Below are positions 48,168 through 57,432 of a stretch of DNA of 64,000 nucleotides, piece by piece. The stretch covers positions 84,544-148,543 of the forward strand of contig NZ_NTGE01000014.1 of NCBI RefSeq assembly GCF_002291145.1. The letters are read 5' to 3'. Source of the stretch: Streptomyces sp. SA15. Lineage in GTDB: Bacteria; Actinomycetota; Actinomycetes; Streptomycetales; Streptomycetaceae. The translations under genes were made by a program, and so were the position numbers. The notes below the pieces were generated by a model. That model had not been told where the DNA came from, did not search any database, and was given only the letters and a program-made list of their open reading frames with translations. Within the stretch, counting starts at the first letter, position 1, and each line of letters begins with the position of its first letter.

Positions 48168-49196
48168 TCATGCGGAGTCCCGCACCACCAGTTCCGTCGG
48201 CAGTATCACCCCGGCCGTGTCCTCGCCGGCGATCTGGGTGAGCAGCATGCGGACCATCTCGGCGCTGATGCGGTCGAAGGGCTGGCGCATGGTGGTGAGG
48301 GCCGGGGTGATGGCGGTGGCCGCGGGTGAGTCGTCGAAACCGCCGACAGCGATGTCATCGGGAACCGAACGTCCGGCCTGTTGAAGGGTGTTGACGACGC
48401 CCAGCGCCATCAGGTCGGAGGCGACGAACACGGCGTCCATGTCGGGAGCCTGCTCCAGCAGGCGGCGGGCGGCCCGCTCGCCGCCGGCGCGGCGGTAGTC
48501 ACCCTCCACCACCAGCGCCGGGTCGTAGGGCATCCCCGCCTCGATGAGCACATCGCGGTAGCCCGCCAGGCGGTCGGTGCCGCCCGGCGTGTCCAGCGGA
48601 CCGGTGACCATGCCGATGCGGCGGCGGCCGCCGGCGATCAGATGGCGGACCATCTCCTGGGCGCCGTCGCGGTCGGCGGCCGCCACGTAGCTGACCTTGG
48701 AACCGAGGCCGAGCGGCTTGCCGCAGGCCACCAACGGGATGCCGGCGTGCCGCAGTTCGGCGGCCACCGGGTCGCCGCTGTGGCTGGAGACCAGCAGCAC
48801 GCCGTCGACATGACCCGAAGTGATGTAGCGGGTCAGCCGGCGCCGGTCGTCGTCGCTGGCCGCCAGCATCAGCAGCAGCGGGACGTCGTGCTGCGCGAGG
48901 TGCTCGGTGCAGCCGCGCAGCAGCACGTTGAAGTTGGGGTCCTCGAAGAACTTCTCCTGTGGCTCCGTCAACAAGAAGGCCACCGAGTCCGAACGTCCCG
49001 TACTCAGGCTGCGGGCGTGCCGGTTGACGACGTATCCCGTCTTCCTGATGGCGGCCTCCACGGCCCGGCGGGCGGCCGGCGAGACGTAGTGGCCGCCGTT
49101 CAGGAAGCGGGAGACGGTGCCCCGCGACACGCCCGCCTCCCGCGCCACGTCGTGGATGGTGGGCGGCTTGCGGCGTCCGTTCGCGCTGGTGGTCAT
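48168..49196 (-). CDS. ganR: LacI-family repressor of the galactan locus
   Basis: This 342-residue regulator has the LacI helix-turn-helix TIHDVAREAGVSRGTVSRFLNGG (about 13-35) and hinge helix, then the periplasmic-binding-like effector domain. It is 57 nt downstream of the second permease gene in the same orientation, so it is probably the last gene of the transporter operon. Two identical operators at 52.6 kb would be its sites. The symbol is by analogy with B. subtilis ganR, not proven. Confidence 0.9.
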   Translation of the reverse strand: MTTSANGRRKPPTIHDVAREAGVSRGTVSRFLNGGHYVSPAARRAVEAAIRKTGYVVNRHARSLSTGRSDSVAFLLTEPQEKFFEDPNFNVLLRGCTEHLAQHDVPLLLMLAASDDDRRRLTRYITSGHVDGVLLVSSHSGDPVAAELRHAGIPLVACGKPLGLGSKVSYVAAADRDGAQEMVRHLIAGGRRRIGMVTGPLDTPGGTDRLAGYRDVLIEAGMPYDPALVVEGDYRRAGGERAARRLLEQAPDMDAVFVASDLMALGVVNTLQQAGRSVPDDIAVGGFDDSPAATAITPALTTMRQPFDRISAEMVRMLLTQIAGEDTAGVILPTELVVRDSA

Positions 49197-49253
49197 GTTC
49201 CTCGTTCGGGGCGGGTGCTTTTCACATGAGGCCGTTCACATGAGGCCGTGCGC

Positions 49254-50132
49254 TCAGGACTTGATCGAGCCGCTCAGCAGATCCAGGGACCAGAAGCGCT
49301 GGATCACCAGGAAGAGCGCGATCAGCGGGACGATCGCCAGCAGACATCCGGTGATGACCAGGGTGTAGAGGGCGGGCTGCGAGGCGCCCTGCGCGAGCAG
49401 CGTGTAGAGCCCGAGGGTGAGCGGGAACTTGGTGTCGTCGGCCAGCATCACGTACGGCAGCAGGAAGTTGTTCCAGATGGCGACGAACTGGAACAGGAAC
49501 ACCGTGATCAGGCCCGGCATCATCATCGGCACCGCGATCCGGGAGAAGATCCGCCACTCGCTCGCGCCGTCCATGCGGGCGGCCTCCATGAGCTCGGCGG
49601 GCACCGAGGCGGCCGCGTAGATGCGGACCAGGTAGACGCCGTACGGGGAGAGGATGGACGGCAGCAGCATCGACCAGTACGAGTCGGCCATGCCCATCTT
49701 CGACAGCAGCAGGTACTGGGGGACGGCCAGCACGATGCTCGGCACCAGGACGCCGGCCAGGATCATCTTGAAGATGAACTCCCGCCCGCGGAAGGCGAAC
49801 CGGCCCAGCGCGTAGCCGCCGGCGGCCGATACCGCGGCGGACAGGATGGCGCCGAGGCCCGCGTAGAAGGCGGAGTTGGCCATCCACTGCCAGTAGATGC
49901 CGTCCCGGTAGGAGGTCAGGTCGCTCAGGTTGCCGAAGAAGCCGGTGCCGGGGGCGAAGCTGAAGGTGGAGAACAGCTCGGACCGGTCCTTGGTCGCCGC
50001 GATGATCACCCAGGCGATGGGGACCAGGCAGTACAGCGCGCCGAGGATCAGCACGAGGGTGGGGACCCAGGCGGTGCGCCGGGCGCGGCCGGCCTTGCCG
50101 GTGGCGTCGGCGGTGAGGGTGAGGGGGGTCAT
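49254..50132 (-). CDS. Sugar ABC transporter permease (MalG-like)
   Basis: This 292-residue permease has six transmembrane helices and the EAA loop MEAARMDGASEWRIFSRIAVPMM (about 195-217), which docks the ATPase. The start overlaps the first permease's stop by 4 nt. It completes the oligosaccharide importer. No ATPase gene is present; Streptomyces importers of this class share the MsiK ATPase. Confidence 0.93.
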   Translation of the reverse strand: MTPLTLTADATGKAGRARRTAWVPTLVLILGALYCLVPIAWVIIAATKDRSELFSTFSFAPGTGFFGNLSDLTSYRDGIYWQWMANSAFYAGLGAILSAAVSAAGGYALGRFAFRGREFIFKMILAGVLVPSIVLAVPQYLLLSKMGMADSYWSMLLPSILSPYGVYLVRIYAAASVPAELMEAARMDGASEWRIFSRIAVPMMMPGLITVFLFQFVAIWNNFLLPYVMLADDTKFPLTLGLYTLLAQGASQPALYTLVITGCLLAIVPLIALFLVIQRFWSLDLLSGSIKS

Positions 50133-51124
50133 GCCCGGTCCTCCCGGGTGTAGCGGTCGGAGATGCGCAGCAGGGTGAAGGAGAGGACGAACGTGGCCAG
50201 GGCCAGGACGACCGCGGTGGCGGAGGCGCCGTAGATGTCGGACTTCAGGAAGGCGCTGTCGTAGATGGCCATCAGCGGGCTCCACGTGCTCTGCAGGTTG
50301 TTCGTGAGCGGCTTCAGGGCCATGGGCTCGGTGAAGACCTGCAGGGTGGCGATCACCGAGAAGAAGAAGGTGAGCACCAGCGAGGGCGTGACGATCGGGA
50401 TCTTGATCCGCAGGGCGATCTTGAGGTTGGACGCCCCGTCGATCCGGGCCGCCTCGTAGATCTCCTGCGGGATCGCCCTCAGCGCGGTGTAGATGACGAT
50501 CATGTTGAAGCCGGTGCCGCCCCAGACCGCGATGTTCGCGAAGGAGAGGTAGAGGTTGCCGCCGTTGAAGAGGTCCGGCTGCGGGAGGCCGAACTTGTCC
50601 AGCAGGTAGTAGAAGGGGCTGACGGTCGGCAGGTAGAGGAAGCCCCACATCAGGGCGGCGATGATGCTCGGCACGGCATACGGCAGGAAGATCGCCAGCC
50701 GTGCGAAGGGCGCGCTGCGCGCCTTGGGGGTGTCCAGCATGAGCGCGAAGACCAGCGCCAGGCCCAGCATGGTCGGGATGACGATGAGGCCGTAGCCGAA
50801 GGCGCGCAGCACGCTGTGGCCGAACTCGGAGTCGTGGAGTACGGCGGTGTAGTTGCCGAAGCCGTTCCAGACCTCTTCTCGGGCGCCCTTGCCGAGTCCG
50901 ATGCCCTTGACCTTGACCTTGTGCAGGCTGAGCCAGATCGCGTACCCGATGGGAATCAGGGTGAAGGCGGCGAACAGGACCAGGGTCGGCACCAGGAACC
51001 AGTACGGTGCGCTGCCGCCTCGGCGGCGGGCGCGGCTGGGGCGGACGGACTTGGCGGTGCCGGTGCCGTCCGCCAAGGGCCCGACCACGGTACGGTCGGC
51101 GCCCTTGAGCGGAGTGCTGGTCAT
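50129..51124 (-). CDS. Sugar ABC transporter permease (MalF-like)
   Basis: This 331-residue permease has a polar N terminus of about 40 residues, six transmembrane helices and the EAA loop YEAARIDGASNLKIALRIKIPIV (about 238-260). The start overlaps the solute-binding protein gene's stop by 4 nt and its own stop overlaps the next permease, so the three are translationally coupled. Confidence 0.93.
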   Translation of the reverse strand: MTSTPLKGADRTVVGPLADGTGTAKSVRPSRARRRGGSAPYWFLVPTLVLFAAFTLIPIGYAIWLSLHKVKVKGIGLGKGAREEVWNGFGNYTAVLHDSEFGHSVLRAFGYGLIVIPTMLGLALVFALMLDTPKARSAPFARLAIFLPYAVPSIIAALMWGFLYLPTVSPFYYLLDKFGLPQPDLFNGGNLYLSFANIAVWGGTGFNMIVIYTALRAIPQEIYEAARIDGASNLKIALRIKIPIVTPSLVLTFFFSVIATLQVFTEPMALKPLTNNLQSTWSPLMAIYDSAFLKSDIYGASATAVVLALATFVLSFTLLRISDRYTREDRA

Positions 51125-52449
51125 GCCTCGGTCACCTCGAAGCCCTGCTTGTCCATGTCGTCGAAGGTCTTCGACTGCATGGTGCTGAGGGCGGAGAGGA
51201 ACTGGGCCTCCTTCTTGGCCTTGGTGGCCTTGCCGAAGCCGTCCTGGAAGGCGGTGTAGGCGGTCTGGACGTTCGGACCCCAGGCGGAGGGGGCGGTGGT
51301 CTCGGCGATCTCGGCTGCCGTGGCGTAGAAGTCCTTCTGGTTGGAGAAGAACTCGGGCGTCGTCAGGATGTCGCCGGACTGGCCCTTCGTGGCGGCCGGG
51401 TAGACGGCCGGGTACTTCACCAGGGCGGCCAGCGCCTCCGGGTCGGTGTTGATCCAGCGGACGAACTTGGCGGCGGCCTCGGCGTGCTTGGAGTCGCTGG
51501 AGACACCTGTGGACGAACCGCCCCAGCTGCCGGTGACGTTGTCGCCCGACTTCCACTGCGGCAGCGGGGCCATGCGCCACTTGCCCTGGGTGTCGGGCGC
51601 GGAGGCGATCAGCACGCCCGGCGCCCAGACCGCGGAGACCCAGGCCAGGTGGGTGCCCTTGTTCAGGGCGTTGTTCCAAGCCGGGGTGTACATCGGCTGG
51701 TTGTCGATGACGCCCTCCTGCACCAGGCCGCCCCAGAACTCGGCGACCTGCTTGGTGCCGGCGTCGTCGATGCCCACGGTCCACTTGCCGCTGCCGTCGA
51801 CGGTCCACCACTTGCCGCCGGCCTGCTGGGCGAGGCCCGCGAACAGGCCCGGGTCGTTGGAGGAGAAGGTGGTCAGGTAGGCGTCCGGGACGGCCTTCTT
51901 GGCGGCGCGGGCGACCTCCGCGAACTCCGTCCACGTCTTGGGGACGCTGAGTCCGTGCTCCTTGAACAGGTCCTCGCGGTAGTAGAACATCAGCGGCGCG
52001 GAGTCCTGCGGCACGCCGTAGACGGCGTCGGTGCCGAGCGTGACCATCTCCCACAGGCCTTCGGAGAACTCGGACTTGGCGTCGCCGACGTACTTCGAGA
52101 TGTCCGCGAGGACGTCGTTGGAGACCAGGGTCGGCAGGGACTGGTACTCGACCTGGATGAGGTCGGGCGCGTTGCCGGCCTTCTTCGCGGTGATCAGCTT
52201 GGAGACGATCTCACCGCCGCTGGCCTGCTTCGAGACGGTGACCGTGATGTCCGGGTTCTTCTTGTTCCAGATCGCGGCGACCTTCTCCATGTTGGGCGCC
52301 CACGACCAGTAGGTCAGCTTGACCGGGCCGCTGCTCTCGCCGGAGTCGTCGTCGGAACCGCCGCAGGCGGCGAGGGTGCTGGTGAGGCCGAGGGCTGCGG
52401 CCCCGGCGAGAATGCTGCGCCTGCTGATCTGGCGGCGGTGGATCGACAT
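51121..52449 (-). CDS. Sugar-binding lipoprotein of ABC transporter (CycB/GanS-like)
   Basis: This 442-residue lipoprotein has a twin-arginine-like SRRSILAGAAALG followed by the lipobox LAAC (Cys near residue 31) and an acidic linker (GGSDDDSGESSG). Extracellular binding-protein type 1 domain: VKLTYWSWAPNMEKVAAIWNKKNPDI at the start and PALDPLIQV-like YQSLPTLVSND in the middle. The ATG at 52449 is 6 nt past GGGGAG; an ATG at 52455 is too near the ribosome binding site. By position it likely captures galacto-oligosaccharides. Confidence 0.93.
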   Translation of the reverse strand: MSIHRRQISRRSILAGAAALGLTSTLAACGGSDDDSGESSGPVKLTYWSWAPNMEKVAAIWNKKNPDITVTVSKQASGGEIVSKLITAKKAGNAPDLIQVEYQSLPTLVSNDVLADISKYVGDAKSEFSEGLWEMVTLGTDAVYGVPQDSAPLMFYYREDLFKEHGLSVPKTWTEFAEVARAAKKAVPDAYLTTFSSNDPGLFAGLAQQAGGKWWTVDGSGKWTVGIDDAGTKQVAEFWGGLVQEGVIDNQPMYTPAWNNALNKGTHLAWVSAVWAPGVLIASAPDTQGKWRMAPLPQWKSGDNVTGSWGGSSTGVSSDSKHAEAAAKFVRWINTDPEALAALVKYPAVYPAATKGQSGDILTTPEFFSNQKDFYATAAEIAETTAPSAWGPNVQTAYTAFQDGFGKATKAKKEAQFLSALSTMQSKTFDDMDKQGFEVTEA

Positions 52450-52567
52450 CTTCATCTCCCCTGACTTGAACGAGCCGACCTCGTCAACGTCCCGCGTACG
52501 CGGCAACCGCCGTGGGGGGAGGTTCTGCGGACGTGACCGAGGGGCTGTGCGCGAGGGCCGCGCGGCT

Positions 52568-52585
52568 CTGTGATCGTGCACAGTA
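52568..52585. promoter_or_regulatory. LacI-type operator upstream of the transporter operon
   Basis: CTGTGATCGTGCACAGTA. It is the exact reverse complement of the site at 52665-52682. The dyad TGTG-N6-CACA fits LacI-family sites. It lies 119 nt before the lipoprotein start. Confidence 0.85.
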
Positions 52586-52664
52586 GAGAATTGTTTCGGC
52601 CCCTTGTCAATGGCGGGAGGCTGGGGTTACCTACTTGTTGCTCATGGATGTCGGCGGCATCCCG

Positions 52665-52682
52665 TACTGTGCACGATCACAG
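52665..52682. promoter_or_regulatory. LacI-type operator upstream of the beta-galactosidase gene
   Basis: TACTGTGCACGATCACAG is identical to the reverse complement of the operator at 52568-52585. It stands 87 nt before the beta-galactosidase start and allows joint control of both divergent units. Confidence 0.85.
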
Positions 52683-52689
52683 AAAGCGA

Positions 52690-52746
52690 CGTCATCTTCG
52701 CCGTCATCTTCGCCGTCATCCTCGCCGTCATCCTCGCCGTCACCAT
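52690..52746. repeat. 15-bp tandem repeats in the beta-galactosidase leader
   Basis: Four units of GTCATCTTCGCC- or GTCATCCTCGCC-type sequence run head to tail just before the ATG at 52769. If an upstream start were used they would encode a hydrophobic FAVI/LAVI stretch. Their place in the leader suggests neutral expansion or an effect on translation. Confidence 0.8.
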
Positions 52747-52768
52747 TGCCATCCCCGGGAGCCACCGC

Positions 52769-54808
52769 ATGCCCTCCGCCGCCCCGCCCGACCGCCTGCC
52801 ACTCGCCTTCGGGGGCGACTACAACCCCGAGCAGTGGCCGCAGGAGGTGTGGGAGGAGGACGTACGGCTGATGCGCGAGGCCGGTGTGACGCTGGTCTCG
52901 CTCGGCATCTTCGCCTGGTCCCGGATCGAACCGCGGCCCGGCGAGTACGACTTCGAGTGGCTCGACCGGATCATCGGGATGCTCTACGAGGCCGGCATCA
53001 ACGTCGACCTCGCGACCCCGACCGTCGTACCGCCCGCCTGGTTCTACCGGGCGCATCCCGAGGCGCTGCCGGTGACCCGGGAGGGCGTGCGGCTGGCGTT
53101 CGGCTCACGTGGGGCGATCTGCCACTCCAATCCGGACTACCGGGCGGCCGCGGCGGAGATCACTTCGCGGATCGCCTCGCGTTACGGCGGCCATCCGGCC
53201 GTGGTGCTGTGGCACGTCCACAACGAGTACGGCGCTCCGGTCCTCGGCTGCTACTGCGACACCTGCGCCGCCGCCTTCCGGATCTGGCTGCAGGACCGTT
53301 ACGGCACGCTCGGGGCCCTCAACCAGGCCTGGGGCACCGCCTTCTGGGGCCAGCTCTACGGCGACTGGGAGGAGATCGGGGTGCCCCGGGCCACGCCGAC
53401 GGTGGGCAACCCTGCCCAGCAGCTGGACTTTCAGCGGTTCGCGGACTCCCAGGCACGCGCCAACTTCGTCGCCGAGCGGGACATCCTGCACCGCCTCTCC
53501 CCCGGCGTGCCCGTGACCACCAACTTCATGGTCGCGCCGAGTCAGTGCTCCTCGGTCGACTACTGGGCGTGGGCCCGCGAGGTCGACCTCGTCACCAACG
53601 ACCACTACCTGATCACCGACGGCCGCCGCACCCACGTCAACCTCGCCCTCGCCGCCGACCTCACCCGCTCGGTCGCGGGCGGCGCCCCCTGGCTGCTGCT
53701 CGAACACTCCACGTCCGGCATCAACTGGCAGCCGCGCAACCCGGCCAAGGCGCCGGGTCAGATGGCCCGCAACTCCCTCGGCCATGTCGCCCGCGGCTCC
53801 GAGGGCGCGATGTTCTTCCAGTGGCGGCAGTCCCAGCGGGGTGCGGAGAAGTTCCACTCGTCGATGCTGCCGCATGCGGGGATCCAGACCCGGGTCTGGC
53901 GGGAGGTCACCGATCTGGGCCGCCGCGTCGCCGACCTGGCGGACCTGCGCGGAACGCGCACACGCGCCGACGTCGCCATGGTCTGGTCCTGGGACTCCTG
54001 GTGGGCGCAGGGCCTTCAGTGGCGGCCGAGCGAGGATCTGGACGCGCGGGAGCGGCTCGACGCGTTCTACGAGGCGCTGTACGACCGGCACCTGACGGTC
54101 GACTTCGTGCCGCCGGCCGGGCTGTCGGGACTGGACCCCGCGCGCTACCCGCTGCTCGTCGTCCCCCAGTTGTACTCGGCGCCCGCCTCCATCACCGCCG
54201 ACCTGGAGAGGTACGTCTCACGCGGCGGCACCCTGCTGGTCTCCTTCTTCTCCGGCATCGTCGACGAGCACGACGCCGTGCATCCCGGGGCGTACCCGGG
54301 CGCGCTGCGGGACGTGCTAGGGCTGACCGTCGAGGAGTTCGACCCGCTGCTGCCGGGCGAGACCGTCACCGTACGCATGGCAGAGGGCAGCCTGGCGCGC
54401 CTCTGTCCGGACGGCACGTCGGACGGCCGGGAACTTCGGGCCGATGTGTGGTCCGAGTACGTCGTCCCCGGCGACGGCTGCGAGACGGTCGCCGTGTTCG
54501 CCGACGGCCGTACGGCGGGACGGCCCGCGCTCACCCGGCGCGCGCTGGGCGACGGAGCGGCCTGGTACCTCGCGACCCGGCTGACCGGCGCCGATCTGGC
54601 GGCGGTGGTGGATCTCGCGCTCACGGATGCGGGCGTCACGCTTGCCGATCTTCCGCGCGACGTTGAACTCGTCGTACGGGAGGGCGAGTCGGGGGTCTTC
54701 CGGTTGGCCGTGAATCACACCGACGCCGAGGTGAAGGTGGTGCTGCCGGACGGGAGTCGGGCGGCGGTGCCGGCGGGGGCGGTCGAGGTGTTCCGCGAGC
54801 CGCGCTGA
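52769..54808 (+). CDS. ganA: GH42 beta-galactosidase
   Basis: This 679-residue intracellular enzyme has FGGDYNPEQWP at the N terminus, acid/base E153 in HNEYG, nucleophile E312 in LLLEHSTSG and a zinc-site Cys set C118, C161, C163, C166. The trimerisation and beta-sandwich domains follow. The ATG at 52769 is preceded by CGGGAGCC. It releases galactose from beta-1,4-galacto-oligosaccharides brought in by the divergent transporter. A frame open to 52604 exists but its start would run over the operator. Confidence 0.94.
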   Translation: MPSAAPPDRLPLAFGGDYNPEQWPQEVWEEDVRLMREAGVTLVSLGIFAWSRIEPRPGEYDFEWLDRIIGMLYEAGINVDLATPTVVPPAWFYRAHPEALPVTREGVRLAFGSRGAICHSNPDYRAAAAEITSRIASRYGGHPAVVLWHVHNEYGAPVLGCYCDTCAAAFRIWLQDRYGTLGALNQAWGTAFWGQLYGDWEEIGVPRATPTVGNPAQQLDFQRFADSQARANFVAERDILHRLSPGVPVTTNFMVAPSQCSSVDYWAWAREVDLVTNDHYLITDGRRTHVNLALAADLTRSVAGGAPWLLLEHSTSGINWQPRNPAKAPGQMARNSLGHVARGSEGAMFFQWRQSQRGAEKFHSSMLPHAGIQTRVWREVTDLGRRVADLADLRGTRTRADVAMVWSWDSWWAQGLQWRPSEDLDARERLDAFYEALYDRHLTVDFVPPAGLSGLDPARYPLLVVPQLYSAPASITADLERYVSRGGTLLVSFFSGIVDEHDAVHPGAYPGALRDVLGLTVEEFDPLLPGETVTVRMAEGSLARLCPDGTSDGRELRADVWSEYVVPGDGCETVAVFADGRTAGRPALTRRALGDGAAWYLATRLTGADLAAVVDLALTDAGVTLADLPRDVELVVREGESGVFRLAVNHTDAEVKVVLPDGSRAAVPAGAVEVFREPR

Positions 54809-54888
54809 GCGTTCATCCAGCGGCGCCTTCCCCCTTTTTCACGCGTTTTGTTCTTCCTCTGTGGCTTTCACTGTGAAGGGACCCTGAA

Positions 54889-56037
54889 ATGCGCAGACGT
54901 AGTGTTCTCACCGCTGCCGGAGCCGCCGCACTGGCGGTTCCCGTCCTGGGCGCGGCCCCGGCCATCGCGAGCACCCCCGCCCCGGCGGCGGGCAGTCGCC
55001 GTCGCCTGGAGATCCGCGGCATGGACATCTCCTCGCTGCCGAAGAACGAGGACAACGGTGCCGTGTACCGGCGCGCGGACGGCCGCCGCGACGACCCGAT
55101 CCGCATCCTCGCGCACGCGGGCATCACCCACGCCCGCCTGAAGGTCTGGGTCGACCCGGTCGACGGCTACAACAACAAGAAGCGCATACTCCCGCTGGCC
55201 CGCCGCCTGAAGCGGGCCGGCATCGGCATCTGGATCGACTTCCACTACTCCGACCGGTGGGCCGACCCGGCGCACCAGACCAAGCCGGCCGCCTGGGCCG
55301 ACCTGGACGTGGCGGGCCTGACCCGGGCCGTCTACGACCACACCGCCGACGTCCTCGGCGCACTCCGGCGTCAGGGCACCCCGGCCGACCTGGTGCAGAT
55401 CGGCAACGAGCTCAACGGCGGCATGATCTGGCCCGAGGGCAACTGGGAGCACTGGGACAACCTCGCCGCCTTCCTCAAGGCAGGCCTGCGCGCGGCCCGC
55501 GACACCACCCCACGCATCCGCACGATCCTCCACCTGGCCAACGGCGGCGACAACGGGCTGTACCGGTGGTGGTTCGACAACGCGGTTTCCTACGGTGTCG
55601 ACTTCGACATCATCGGCCTCTCCTACTACCCCTTCTGGCACGGCACGGTGGAGCAGGCCGCCGCCAACATGGCCGACATCACGGCCCGTTACGGCAAGCC
55701 GTGCGTGATCGCCGAGACCGCGTACCCGTTCACGCTGGAGAGCGAGGACGACATCAACGACATCATGAACAGCCCCTCGCAGCTCACGCCCGGCTATCCC
55801 GCCACACCCGAGGGCCAGGCGGCGTGGCTGCGCGCGGTGGCCGACCTCGCCGCCGCCGTGCCGGACGGCCAGGGCCTGGGCCACTGCTACTGGGAAGGCG
55901 TGTGGACCTACCGCACCGGCAGCGGCTGGGACCCGGCCGACCCGACGTCGGGCAACGCCTGGGAGAACCTCGCGCTGTTCGACTTCGAGGACAAGGCGCT
56001 GCCGGGGTTGAGGACGTTGGGCCGGTACCGGTCGTAG
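54889..56037 (+). CDS. ganB: Secreted GH53 endo-beta-1,4-galactanase
   Basis: This 382-residue enzyme has a signal peptide with RRR start and Ala-rich h-region (about 1-28). It shows the GH53 marks RLKVWVDPVDGYN, FHYSDRWADP, acid/base E174 in IGNELNGG and nucleophile E276 in IAETAYPF. It cuts galactan side chains of pectin outside the cell. It is 80 nt downstream of the GH42 gene, so it shares its operator. The order transporter, GH42, GH53 is that of the B. subtilis gan operon. Confidence 0.95.
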   Translation: MRRRSVLTAAGAAALAVPVLGAAPAIASTPAPAAGSRRRLEIRGMDISSLPKNEDNGAVYRRADGRRDDPIRILAHAGITHARLKVWVDPVDGYNNKKRILPLARRLKRAGIGIWIDFHYSDRWADPAHQTKPAAWADLDVAGLTRAVYDHTADVLGALRRQGTPADLVQIGNELNGGMIWPEGNWEHWDNLAAFLKAGLRAARDTTPRIRTILHLANGGDNGLYRWWFDNAVSYGVDFDIIGLSYYPFWHGTVEQAAANMADITARYGKPCVIAETAYPFTLESEDDINDIMNSPSQLTPGYPATPEGQAAWLRAVADLAAAVPDGQGLGHCYWEGVWTYRTGSGWDPADPTSGNAWENLALFDFEDKALPGLRTLGRYRS

Positions 56038-56054
56038 TACCTGGTCGCGCGGCT

Positions 56055-56111
56055 GGGAGCCGACGCCCCCTGGTGTAGCGGGCTACACCAGGGATGCGGC
56101 AGTCGGCTCCC
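56055..56111 (+). terminator. Long two-part terminator hairpin after ganB
   Basis: Outer arms GGGAGCCGAC/GTCGGCTCCC (56055-56064, 56102-56111) enclose an inner perfect 11-bp stem CCCTGGTGTAG with CTACACCAGGG and a CGGG loop. It lies 18 nt after the ganB stop. Confidence 0.85.
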
Positions 56112-56172
56112 TCGTGGGGCCGGGCGGGCGACGGGATCGTGGAGGCACAGACCTCAACGAAGGGACCATCCA

Positions 56173-56349
56173 GTGCCCAGCTACAGCGACGGTACCGACG
56201 GCGACAGCTGTGTCGAGACAGCAACCACCCCGGACACCATCCACATCCGCGACTCCAAGATCCCCGCGGGCCCCCGCTTCCACGTCACCCCTTCCACGTG
56301 GGCGCACTTCGTGTCGTACGCAACGGACAACGGGCGCCTGTCTTCCTGA
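56173..56349 (+). CDS. DUF397-domain small protein
   Basis: Too short for usual calling and GTG-started, this 58-residue reading frame matches DUF397: SYSDGTDGDSCVETA, then IRDSKIPAGPRFHVTPSTWAHFVSYA, ending GRLSS. GAAGGGA lies before the GTG at 56173. DUF397 proteins usually partner a helix-turn-helix regulator in Streptomyces developmental signalling (as in BldB-like/WhiJ systems); no such partner is beside it. The domain starts very near the N terminus, so it may be slightly shortened. Confidence 0.75.
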   Translation: MPSYSDGTDGDSCVETATTPDTIHIRDSKIPAGPRFHVTPSTWAHFVSYATDNGRLSS

Positions 56350-56470
56350 GCAGCATGACTCGTCGCCGTGATGCGGCTCGGGAGGGGTCCCGCAGGGAGG
56401 GCCGTACGGTCGACGCTGTCCTTGTGGCGAGAGGACCGAACGGGACCGAACGGGACCAAAGGAGCTCATC

Positions 56471-57256
56471 ATGGCTGAGGTTGAGCGGGGGATGACCTCC
56501 CAACAGGTCCTTGATCTCCTGGGCCCGCCCCTGAAGCGGATGACCATCGACGAAGTCCTGGGAGGCCGCCCTTGGGGAGGGATCACGAGCCGCGAGGGGC
56601 CCCTGGCCCGACTGCGTGCACGGCTCGGAGGACGACCACGCACAGGGCGAGGCATGCGCCTGCCCGACACGGAGTGGTGGTACTACAAGCACGTCCCAGA
56701 ACAGGGCATGGACACCTCGATCGCCTTCGAGGGCGGGATGGTCATAGACGTGCAAACGCGAACACTTGAGCCGCCCGGCCCCGCGAGCGCACGCCATGGG
56801 TGGGCGCGGGAGTTGATCATCCGCCACCTCGACCGTGTGGTTAAGGACCAGCCCGGCCTCATGACGGGTGTCGCCTACCGTGAGATGACCAGCCCACCGG
56901 TGCTCGACTTCGTGCTCAACGCCGATGCCTACCCGTCGCCGGACGGGCAGATCACCTGCCGTACCCAGCAGTTCGGGCAGGTGGGCGTGCTCGTTACCCT
57001 GCTGGACCTCGTCGAGCCGGCCCGGATCCGGGAACTGATGCCCGGGGGCTACATGCCCCAACTCGACCGCCTGCTCCGTGCATCCGCCATCCGCCTCGGC
57101 GAGGTGGATGTGGCCCACTGGATTCTGTGCCGGGACCATGACGGCCGCTCGGTGGTGCACTTGGCCTATGTGCCCGCATCCCAGGGCATCACGGCCCTGA
57201 TGCCCTGGGATCTGCTCTCCGCCGAAGAGCAAGGCCGCGGGTTCAAGACCAGTTAA
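56471..57256 (+). CDS. Uncharacterised protein with SmpA/BamE-like N terminus
   Basis: This 261-residue protein of unknown function begins MAEVERGMTSQQVLDLLGPPLKR, the helical GMT-x3-V-x3-LG-P motif seen in SmpA/OmlA domains, then a small beta-rich part with WWYYKHVPEQGMD and FEGGMVIDVQT (about 70-95). The rest (about 110-250) is not recognised. No signal peptide or membrane helix is seen, so it is probably cytoplasmic. GAACGGGACCAAAGGAG precedes the ATG. Neighbours give no clue. Confidence 0.7.
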   Translation: MAEVERGMTSQQVLDLLGPPLKRMTIDEVLGGRPWGGITSREGPLARLRARLGGRPRTGRGMRLPDTEWWYYKHVPEQGMDTSIAFEGGMVIDVQTRTLEPPGPASARHGWARELIIRHLDRVVKDQPGLMTGVAYREMTSPPVLDFVLNADAYPSPDGQITCRTQQFGQVGVLVTLLDLVEPARIRELMPGGYMPQLDRLLRASAIRLGEVDVAHWILCRDHDGRSVVHLAYVPASQGITALMPWDLLSAEEQGRGFKTS

Positions 57257-57432
57257 GGCAGGCACCGTACAGGAAGCGTCTGGCCGCAATCCTGGGGGAC
57301 GCCAAGGCCGAGCGGGGGCGGTGACGTCCTGTCCCCTGGCCGCCGAGATCGCCCACCTCCGCGCCACCGACGGCTGCCCCTGAGGCTCACGGCCGAAGAC
57401 AGAGCCAGCGGAGGGAGATGAGCGCCCGGCGG

